The notes beneath the pieces are model-generated. The model saw nothing but the letters and a program-made list of their open reading frames with translations, made no database searches and was not told where the DNA came from. Shown here piece by piece: positions 5,782 through 10,704 of a stretch of 10,704 nucleotides of DNA. Both the position numbers and the translations under genes were made by a program. Location of the stretch: positions 1 to 10,704 of the forward strand of contig JASHSN010000389.1 of the NCBI GenBank assembly GCA_030038695.1, written 5' to 3'. Every line of letters begins with the position of its first letter. Position 1 is the first letter of the stretch. Origin of the DNA: Nitrososphaeraceae archaeon. GTDB taxonomy: Archaea; Thermoproteota; Nitrososphaeria; Nitrososphaerales; Nitrososphaeraceae.

Positions 5782-6246
5782 CTAAATTCTGAAGAGCTTT
5801 ACTCCTTTTATAGCGACTAAATTAAATAATACTATCGATATTCCAGAAGCTGCCACTGATCCAACCATAGATGCTTGATACGGCAGAGCTCCAAGTTGGA
5901 GAAACTGGTAAGTAAACGATAGCTTTGACAAAGAATATGCGATTTCCGAAATAAAGAAAGTAGCAAACAATTTCTTTATATCATTTTTTATAGTCTTGAA
6001 ATCTTTTTTCCCAGTTAAAGGGTCAATATATCTATACCGATTATCGATATAGAAAAGCACACCAAATAACGGCATATAAACACTATACTCGACAAGCAGT
6101 GCAACCATGGAATTTGCGATATGGCTAGTGCTGTAATAGGTACGATAAAGTTGGGTTACAAACGCAGCTGAGAAGAAGGAGCAAATACCGGCTATTATTA
6201 CATTCTTGTTAAAAAGTATCAGCTTTCTATACTTATTAAAAAGCAT
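5782..6246 (-). CDS. Hypothetical four-helix membrane protein, 154 aa
   Basis: The 154-residue protein has four probable transmembrane helices at about residues 16-34, 46-66, 92-110 and 122-146. A polar, charged loop between the second and third (YIDNRYRYIDPLTGKKDFKT) probably lies in the cytoplasm. The N terminus is basic (MLFNKYRKLILFNKN). I recognise no family. Its size and layout are reminiscent of GtrA-like or other small integral membrane proteins, but no diagnostic motif is present. An AT-rich GTTTTAAAG on the complementary strand at 6257-6265 is only about 15 bases before the ATG, nearer than a normal TATA box, so the promoter is unclear. The gene has no close partner on its strand. 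Confidence 0.7.
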   Translation of the reverse strand: MLFNKYRKLILFNKNVIIAGICSFFSAAFVTQLYRTYYSTSHIANSMVALLVEYSVYMPLFGVLFYIDNRYRYIDPLTGKKDFKTIKNDIKKLFATFFISEIAYSLSKLSFTYQFLQLGALPYQASMVGSVAASGISIVLFNLVAIKGVKLFRI

Positions 6247-6413
6247 TGCTGTTTGTGTTTTAAAGTTATCTCAGCTCCCTTACTTGACCATTAGAAATCC
6301 TACATATAAGTTAAACCCATTACTTCAATACGCATTCTTTTCCAGCGTCAGCAGCACTTGCGACCGACGATTGTAGATAGGCTGAGAAATCGAGGATTAA
6401 AATCAAGCAATTA

Positions 6414-6704
6414 CTAGCATTCCACGCAAATGGTTGACGAAAAGTCTAACGAAAAAAATTTCTCGATCCACTTTTTTGCTATGTCAAAATTCTGTTCTGC
6501 TTACACAATAACATCTTTATTTTGATATTTAACGTTGATTGCCTCTAATGTACTGCCAGGAGGGCTCTCTTTAGCCTATGGCTTTTTAAAATCATTGTAT
6601 CGTTGATCTATCATTATTTGTGCACACTTATTAATTTCATAATAGAATTCTCATTTTTCACTATTATAGTTATCATTTAGCTTCCACCTCATCGAACAAG
6701 TCAT
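6414..6704 (-). pseudogene. Decayed gene with three in-frame stop codons
   Basis: One minus-strand frame reads as clear protein sequence across three stops: TGA (6651-6653), TAG (6576-6578) and TAA (6501-6503), ending at TAG 6414-6416. The segments between the stops are FYYEINKCAQIMIDQRYNDF plus KKP; then AKESPPGSTLEAINVKYQN plus KDVIV; then AEQNFDIAKKWIEKFF. They keep one frame without indels, which chance would rarely give. The 5' end is uncertain, with possible ATGs at 6704 or 6692; the real start may lie near the TGA. The intact protein would be roughly 80-96 residues, soluble and helical. I do not know the family. Stop-codon recoding is unlikely because all three stop types occur. It lies in a 616-base gap otherwise empty of genes. 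Confidence 0.58.
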
Positions 6705-6862
6705 CGTATTATCTAGTATATTGGACTTCTCGGCTTGGCAGTTTTTAGTAATAATCCTCCTTCTACTTGCCTTGCGACATATAATCACCTCTCTAAGACA
6801 CGGTCAGGTACCGATAGTGGCTAGATCTTAATAATCGTCCTAAGATGACATTAAATGTAAAA

Positions 6863-7117
6863 TCAAGAGCTCTCCTTTCCACCCTGTTCATCTATAACTA
6901 CCAAAGTTACAGTTGACGTTATCCCTGGTGTTTTTCTTATCTTGTTCGTAATAGTATGATTCATCAATTCAGTGTTATCCGATTTCACCTTCACGAAGAC
7001 ATCATGAACGCCGTAAGTTCCCCTTACCTCTTTGACATCAGGTAATTTTGAAATTTCAGTGATGATCTTTTCTTCGGATCCAAGAGTACAGTTGACTAAT
7101 ACATATGCAGTAGGCAT
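6863..7117 (-). CDS. Stand-alone Lrp/AsnC ligand-binding (RAM) domain protein
   Basis: The 84-residue protein corresponds to the C-terminal ligand-binding domain of Lrp/AsnC regulators without the DNA-binding helix-turn-helix. The beta-alpha-beta-beta-alpha-beta pattern is visible: AYVLVNCTLG (strand 1), EEKIITEISKLPDV (helix), EVRGTYGVHDVFVKVKS (strands with the family G-x-Y-x3-D turn), ELMNHTITNKIRKTPGI (helix) and STVTLVVID (last strand). Such proteins form ring oligomers that bind small molecules, usually amino acids, and may modulate full-length Lrp proteins. The ligand is unknown. The ATG at 7117 is preceded by an AT-rich element (TAAAATACTAAAAC) about 20-30 bases upstream. Repeated motifs at 7157-7188 lie upstream of that. 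It is monocistronic. Confidence 0.85.
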   Translation of the reverse strand: MPTAYVLVNCTLGSEEKIITEISKLPDVKEVRGTYGVHDVFVKVKSDNTELMNHTITNKIRKTPGITSTVTLVVIDEQGGKESS

Positions 7118-7156
7118 TGCTGCAGAATCTCTGTTTTAGTATTTTAGTGTTTTTCT

Positions 7157-7188
7157 GGACATTCTAGTGTCCTCTGAACATTCTTGTG
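7157..7188. promoter_or_regulatory. Direct and inverted repeats upstream of the Lrp-like gene
   Basis: ACATTCTAGTG (7159-7169) and ACATTCTTGTG (7178-7188) are an 11-base direct repeat with one mismatch, 19 bases apart. The first copy is also the core of the inverted repeat GGACA-TTCTAG-TGTCC (7157-7172). They lie 40-71 bases before the start of the Lrp-type gene, upstream of its likely TATA box, so they could be regulator sites. No binding protein can be assigned. Confidence 0.3.
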
Positions 7189-7493
7189 CATACGTTGAAA
7201 GGTATTCTATAAATTGGCAGATGGTCTCCTATATCTTTTATACATACGCCTCAAGAGAGATGAACGGATAGCTTTTGTATTGTCTCATTTATCCTTGAAG
7301 ACAGATAATTCGATCTACTCGACAGACGAAGTTCGGCCCAAATGCGCCCATCAAATCCGCGTTTACTCAGAGTAAGAATAAATTAGATTGCTCGTTAATA
7401 GCACTAAGCTAAATGGTCTAAACCCACAGGCAATTCCAGTATTGATATAAATTATCCTGAGGTCATTACAGAATCATAAATCCTTTAAATGTA
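7189..7493. other. Intergenic region with a weak TTG-started frame
   Basis: This stretch holds no strong gene. A plus-strand frame from TTG 7214 to TAA 7373-7375 (53 codons) reads ADGLLYLLYIRLKRDERIAF and then VLSHLSLKTDNSIY, which is mildly coding-like but unrecognised. The run TTCTATAAATT at its start could equally be a TATA box. GATATAAATT (7443-7452), about 45 bases before the glycosylase GTG, may be that gene's promoter. Confidence 0.25.
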
Positions 7494-8079
7494 GTGCCTA
7501 AAGAGGTTCGTTGTGAATGGGCAGCTAGTGGTGATCCGGTCGATACTGACTATCACGACAATGAATGTGGGGTCCCAGTGCATAGTGATAGAAAACTATT
7601 TGAATTCTTGTTACTCGAATCTGCGCAGGCTGGACTTAGATGGTCTACAATCCTTAGGAAAAGAGAAGGATATAGGATTGCGTTTGACAATTTTGATGCA
7701 AACAAAATCGCTAGTTATGATCAAAAAAGGATCGAACAACTACTTGCCAATCCAGCAATCATACGAAATAGATTGAAAATTCAGTCAACAATAAGAAATG
7801 CCAGGGCTTTCATAAAACTACAGCAAGAATGCGGGAGTTTTGATGCCTACCTTTGGAATTTTGTTGGCGGAAAACCCAAACATAATCGGTGGCAAAGCTC
7901 GCTAGACATTCCTTCCAGAACAAAGATATCGGATATATTAAGCGAGAAGCTGAAGAAAGGGTTTTGTTTTTGTAGGGTCTACCATCTGTTATTCCATGAT
8001 GCAGGCTGTGGGGTTGGTAAATGATCATATTGTCCGTTGCTTCAGATACCAGGATCTAGTCAATAGTTATTTTCCGTAG
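7494..8079 (+). pseudogene. tag: DNA-3-methyladenine glycosylase I (TagA family), frameshifted
   Basis: TagA enzymes remove 3-methyladenine from alkylated DNA in base excision repair. The frame from GTG 7494 matches the family from its first residues: Cys7 (first zinc ligand) in RCEWA, Tyr20-His21 in YHDNE, Glu42 and Trp50 in LESAQAGLRW, then IIRNRLKIQSTIRNARAFI. After LSEKLKK (Lys155, base 7958) the annotated frame drifts into 21 unrelated residues and stops at 8022-8024. The frame offset by one base continues perfectly from about 7960: GFVFVGSTICYSMMQAVGLV, then NDHIVRCFRYQD to TAG 8077-8079. This segment carries the second zinc ligand pair (His and Cys of NDHIVRC). About two bases seem lost, or one gained, in AAGAAAGGGTTTTG. 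The conserved Trp of HDNEWGVP is also Cys25 (TGT) here. The unshifted product would lack half its zinc site, so the gene is probably dead unless the shift is a sequencing error. Confidence 0.88.
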
Positions 8080-8175
8080 CAATATTTTATGAACCCTGTT
8101 TCGACCGTGCGTTGCACCTCCTCCTGATTTTGTAAAATCCGAAATCATCCGTGTGGATAAGTGAATATTGATTCA

Positions 8176-8212
8176 GACAAATATTGTCAAATAATTAACA
8201 CTTCAGTGTTAA
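8176..8212. promoter_or_regulatory. Two palindromes upstream of the 98-residue Cys-rich protein
   Basis: GACAA-ATA-TTGTC (8176-8188) and TTAACACT-TC-AGTGTTAA (8195-8212) are both perfect inverted repeats. The second has 8-base arms. They lie 20 bases or more upstream of the TATA box at 8232-8240, where archaeal activators or upstream-acting regulators bind. Symmetry of this length in one promoter suggests a dimeric transcription factor. Which one is unknown. Confidence 0.5.
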
Positions 8213-8231
8213 GACAAAACTCACGAGATAG

Positions 8232-8240
8232 TTTTATATC
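8232..8240 (+). promoter_or_regulatory. TATA box of the 98-residue Cys-rich protein gene
   Basis: TTTTATATC is centred about 25 bases before ATG 8261, pointing to a leaderless mRNA. It favours this ATG over the internal ATG at codon 22. Confidence 0.6.
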
Positions 8241-8260
8241 ACGAAGTTAATTGATTAGTA

Positions 8261-8557
8261 ATGTCTTCTGCCGAGACAATATATCATCCTCTATCAAAAA
8301 GTAATCTTTCTCATGACAGTAGAATGACTTCGGTAATAAAAAAAATAGATTTCCTCGTATGCAATTCATGCTTTTGGTGTGCATCCTACCTCAACGTGGA
8401 AAATGGTTTAATTCCATTTCAATGTCCTTCCTGTAGAGAGAAGGCTATAGAATGGATGCCTATTTCTTTAAATGATGCTTATTCGTTTAATTATAACCAG
8501 GCAACTGGAGTAATTCTCGAATTTTCAAATCGAAAAGGGTCTAATTGTTTTTGCTAG
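8261..8557 (+). CDS. Cys-rich zinc-ribbon-like protein, 98 aa
   Basis: The 98-residue protein has a polar N terminus (about 1-28), then a metal-binding core: Cys34-x2-Cys37-x2-Cys40 (VCNSCFWCAS) and Cys55-x2-Cys58 (FQCPSCREK), enough for one Zn site with a spare Cys. A conserved-looking C-terminal part follows (WMPISLNDAYSFNYNQATGV, then ILEFS), and the chain ends in a further Cys pair, CFC. This layout recalls a small zinc-binding protein type common in Nitrososphaerales, of unknown function; that likeness is from memory. The start is set by the TATA box 25 bases upstream. Two palindromes further upstream suggest regulated expression. It is monocistronic, with a T-rich region downstream. Confidence 0.75.
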   Translation: MSSAETIYHPLSKSNLSHDSRMTSVIKKIDFLVCNSCFWCASYLNVENGLIPFQCPSCREKAIEWMPISLNDAYSFNYNQATGVILEFSNRKGSNCFC

Positions 8558-8623
8558 GTAGAGTTCTATAGTAGAGTTAATAGAAATCCTAAACCGGTTC
8601 AGAACATATGAATAATACCCACA

Positions 8624-8651
8624 ATTTTATATTTTAATATATTCTGTTTTT
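8624..8651 (+). terminator. AT-rich terminator region after the Cys-rich protein gene
   Basis: TTTTATATTTTAATATATTC followed by GTTTTT lies about 65-95 bases after the TAG. Several T-runs could end the plus-strand transcript and, read the other way, that of the possible minus-strand gene ending at 8672. Confidence 0.3.
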
Positions 8652-8671
8652 ACATTTGTTGCGTACAAACA

Positions 8672-8854
8672 TTAGTCATGTTCTTCACTGGTAATAACAT
8701 AATAACACATCATCATCGTTGCGATATAATATTCTGGATTAACCACACGAATCATACTGTTCTTTGTCGATAAATAAACTTGCAATCGAAACAAGTAGGA
8801 GTCGAAACAATTTGATATGCTTTTCTTTGTTTCTGCTAATAAACTGGTGGACAT
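8672..8854 (-). CDS. Small hypothetical protein, 60 aa
   Basis: An ATG-started frame of 60 codons ends at TGA (8672-8674). The product has a polar first half (TSLLAETKKSISNCFDSYLF) and a hydrophobic, Met/Tyr-rich segment (about 43-55: YIATMMMCYYVIT) that could be a short membrane-associated stretch, followed by an acidic end. I recognise no family. Twenty-one bases upstream on the same strand ends another possible small gene (8876-8983), so they might form a tiny operon. Codon pattern alone does not settle whether it is real. Confidence 0.35.
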   Translation of the reverse strand: MSTSLLAETKKSISNCFDSYLFRLQVYLSTKNSMIRVVNPEYYIATMMMCYYVITSEEHD

Positions 8855-8875
8855 AAAATAGACACAAGATGACTT

Positions 8876-8983
8876 CTAAAATGCAAGGAGACTTGCAACG
8901 ATCCAAGATATTGCACCGAAGACGAAGAACAGGAAATTGGACGACGACGAACCTTCAATATATTGACTATTGTAAGTAATCAA
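8876..8983 (-). CDS. Possible single-pass membrane microprotein, 35 aa
   Basis: From TTG 8983 to TAG 8876 the minus strand encodes 35 residues. They comprise a short polar N terminus (ITYNSQYIEGSSSSN) and a textbook transmembrane helix to the end (FLFFVFGAISWIVASLLAF). The sharp polar-to-hydrophobic boundary and the absence of charges in the helix make chance less likely, although there is no ATG. An in-frame TAG just before the TTG fixes the 5' limit. It lies 21 bases upstream of the 60-codon frame on the same strand. The function is unknown. Confidence 0.4.
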   Translation of the reverse strand: MITYNSQYIEGSSSSNFLFFVFGAISWIVASLLAF

Positions 8984-9224
8984 CTAAACCTGAGTATAGT
9001 CCGCAGACAACATTTAGATTGTCGAATAAAAGAGGTTTTCAATATCTAATATTGGTCTTGAATGGTTATAACCTTGAATCATTAGTTCACGTTTCAAGTA
9101 GAAGATGGTGATTATAGTACCCTTATCTATCGAGAATGTCTTAGTCACCCTAATTAGCATAAAAATAATTTACCTTCAATCAGCTAGCCTTATTATTATT
9201 GAGATATCAGGAGTATATTACCAT

Positions 9225-9632
9225 ATGAAGATAATGGTTGTGGTTCGATTGGATATGGCGGTATAGATGAGATTAGAGAGACATACTTGTTCTTGCACAA
9301 TGAAGGTTTCGATACTTTGAACCATATTCTAAGCAAATATGTGGATTACTCTCACATTAAAGATTTCAGGAACAGGAAGGCTCTTTCCCATGGGATAGTC
9401 AAATACGACTTACATTTTTTGATAAACAAAAGCGACGTTCTGGTTGTCTTATTCAATGGACCCAGTTACGGCAGCGGTATCGAGGCATATATAGCGAAGA
9501 ATTTTGGAAAGCAAGTTATACTCCGCTAAATCTCCCGTAGCCACACCTTGGCCTATAGAATTCTCCGACTACATAGTCAAAAATGAAGATGAACTTATCA
9601 AAGTACTGTATGAATTGAAAAAGTTCTGTTAA
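9225..9632 (+). pseudogene. Nucleoside 2-deoxyribosyltransferase-like protein gene, two frameshifts
   Basis: The main frame (9242 to TAA 9527-9529) carries the core of a nucleoside-deoxyribosyltransferase-like Rossmann domain: IDEIRETYLFLHNEGFD, YSHIKDFRNRKALSHGIV, then SDVLVVLFNGPSYGSGIEAY, where Glu (GAG 9482-9484) occupies the catalytic position of the family. There is no good start in that frame. ATG 9225 reads MKIMV and is joined by a one-base loss near 9236-9238 to CGSIGYGGIDE, giving a normal family N terminus. At the other end, after KQVIL the frame stops, but a one-base offset continues AKSPVATPWPIEFSDYIVKN to TAA 9630-9632. The restored protein has about 135 residues. The substrate is not inferable. 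The gene is broken, or the sequence has two indel errors. Confidence 0.75.
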
Positions 9633-9773
9633 CAGGGAACAGAAGATTGTGGTATTAGTAGTGTGACCTAAAAGATGGAAGATCATAGATACGATGGTAA
9701 CGGAAATCGGTCTATCTGATTTATTCGACAATCTTTTTAATATAGATTTTATGACCTTATATCGTTATTTGTT

Positions 9774-10704
9774 TTGATAGCAAAAAAACACATTCTAATA
9801 TTAGGAGCTGGATTCGGAGGTTTAGTATCGGCCAACTTATTACGAAAAAACTTAACAGAGGAATATCAAATCACGGTCGTTGACAAACGGCAATATTATA
9901 TGATGGGACTTGTTAATTTATGGATACTCAGCGGAACTAGAAGTCTGACAGATTCTAAAGTTCCTTTGAATAAGCTAGAAAATAGAGGAATCAGGTTTTT
10001 GAATGATGAAATAACCGAGATAGACTTTTATGGAAATACCGTCACTACTAGAGGAAGCCGTAAATTAGAATACGATTATTTGGTAATAGCATTAGGTGCA
10101 GAACTTGCTCCGGAACAAATCAATGGATTCTTAGCTAACGAAGGTTATGACATGTATGATGCTGAACAAATCCCAAAATTGCGACAAAAAATACTCTCTC
10201 AAAAGAGTGGCCGGATAGCTATCTGCATAGCGGATATCCCATATAAATGTCCACCAGCACCTTATGAGGCTTCATTACTGATTAATGATATGCTGATTAA
10301 AAATGGGACAAGAGAGTACATTGATTTGGACATATACGTACCGACTTCAATTTCATTACCTGTTGCAGGAGTAACAGCAAGTCAACATGTCGTCAACTTG
10401 CTAACCGATAACCATATTAATTTCCACCCATTGCATAAATTAAAAAAAGTATTAGATAAAGAGACTCTAGAATTTGAAAATGGCGATAAGATAAATTATG
10501 ATTTATTAATTTTAATTCCACCTCATCGGATTCCAGAAGTCATCAGAAATTCAAATTTGCTGGGCGGTCACGATTGGATTAAAGCTGACAAATTCACCTT
10601 TAGAACAAACTACAAAAATGTCTTCGCGATAGGAGATGTCACGGAAATTACAGTCAACCAGAGTATTGCCATTCCCAAAGCAGGAGTATTTGCGGAGGGA
10701 GAGG
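9774..10704 (+). CDS. Sulfide:quinone oxidoreductase-like FAD flavoprotein, 5' part
   Basis: From TTG 9774 an open frame runs to the window end (310 codons, incomplete). It is a two-dinucleotide-domain flavoprotein of the SQR/flavocytochrome c sulfide dehydrogenase group. Features visible: the FAD-binding GAGFGG (residues 11-16); the acidic strand end VVDKRQYY; the second FAD contact YLVIALGA (102-109); the SQR hallmark PYKCPPAPYEA with redox Cys159; and the C-terminal FAD motif VFAIGDVTEI (283-292). SQRs oxidise sulfide at the membrane and reduce quinone. Classical SQRs use two or three Cys. The first expected Cys, around residue 120, is absent here and a third would lie near or past the window edge, so the enzyme may be a variant with another substrate. 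An in-frame TAA at 9738-9740 and no ATG support the TTG start. TTTTAATATA (9735-9744) is a possible TATA box. Confidence 0.85.
   Translation, partial: MIAKKHILILGAGFGGLVSANLLRKNLTEEYQITVVDKRQYYMMGLVNLWILSGTRSLTDSKVPLNKLENRGIRFLNDEITEIDFYGNTVTTRGSRKLEYDYLVIALGAELAPEQINGFLANEGYDMYDAEQIPKLRQKILSQKSGRIAICIADIPYKCPPAPYEASLLINDMLIKNGTREYIDLDIYVPTSISLPVAGVTASQHVVNLLTDNHINFHPLHKLKKVLDKETLEFENGDKINYDLLILIPPHRIPEVIRNSNLLGGHDWIKADKFTFRTNYKNVFAIGDVTEITVNQSIAIPKAGVFAEGE

Noticed and set aside
6414..6704. Stop-codon recoding (selenocysteine or pyrrolysine) to explain the three in-frame stops
   Set aside because: All three stop types appear and no nearby recoding element is visible. Gene decay is simpler.
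7513..8028. Alternative frames within the TagA gene (7513-7776 plus, 7810-8028 minus)
   Set aside because: The TagA motifs fix the real frame. These are shadows.
9516..9731. Minus-strand 71-codon frame near the deoxyribosyltransferase-like gene
   Set aside because: It covers the frameshifted 3' part of that gene on the opposite strand, whose plus-strand translation is clearly family-like.

Overview
The window most likely comes from an AT-rich archaeon of the Nitrososphaeria (Thaumarchaeota), probably the soil-type Nitrososphaerales. The evidence is a membrane-anchored blue-copper protein, a DUF5679 zinc ribbon with a lysine tail, a DUF6659-like protein, several very small zinc-finger proteins, a stand-alone Lrp/AsnC sensor domain, and TATA-like boxes 23-30 bases before start codons (leaderless mRNAs). 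No ammonia-oxidation genes, rRNA, tRNA, CRISPR or intact insertion sequence is visible. The genus is inference.

Layout. 1-568: sparse, with weak hypothetical reading frames. 569-1126 (-): cupredoxin. 1166-1542 (+): a broken Asn/Gly-rich repeat gene. 1748-1994 (+): a small gene that reads through only with a frameshift. 1991-2287 (-): an unknown 98-residue protein. 2757-3098 (-): a small secreted protein. 3341-3478 (+) and 3532-3705 (-): two tiny convergent zinc-binding proteins. 3812-4866 (-): a probable two-gene operon of a DUF6659-like/HTH protein followed by a YfcE-type phosphodiesterase. 5212-5460 (+): DUF5679. 5782-6246 (-): a membrane protein. 6414-6704 (-): a decayed gene with three in-frame stops. 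6863-7117 (-): the Lrp/AsnC-type domain. 7494-8079 (+): a frameshifted 3-methyladenine DNA glycosylase I gene. 8261-8557 (+): a multi-Cys protein behind two palindromes. 8672-8983 (-): two possible small genes. 9225-9632 (+): a nucleoside deoxyribosyltransferase-like gene with two frameshifts. 9774 to the end (+): the start of a sulfide:quinone-oxidoreductase-like flavoprotein.

The genes are mostly single transcription units, and I see no single multi-gene system. The main theme is decay. At least four, probably five, reading frames are interrupted yet can be rebuilt by one or two small changes (a C-to-T stop, an 11-bp duplication, 1-2 base shifts), while intact genes lie between them. Indel-type breaks could instead be sequencing errors. 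The stop mutations and the 11-bp duplication are harder to explain that way. Functional roles beyond the named families are not established by this sequence.
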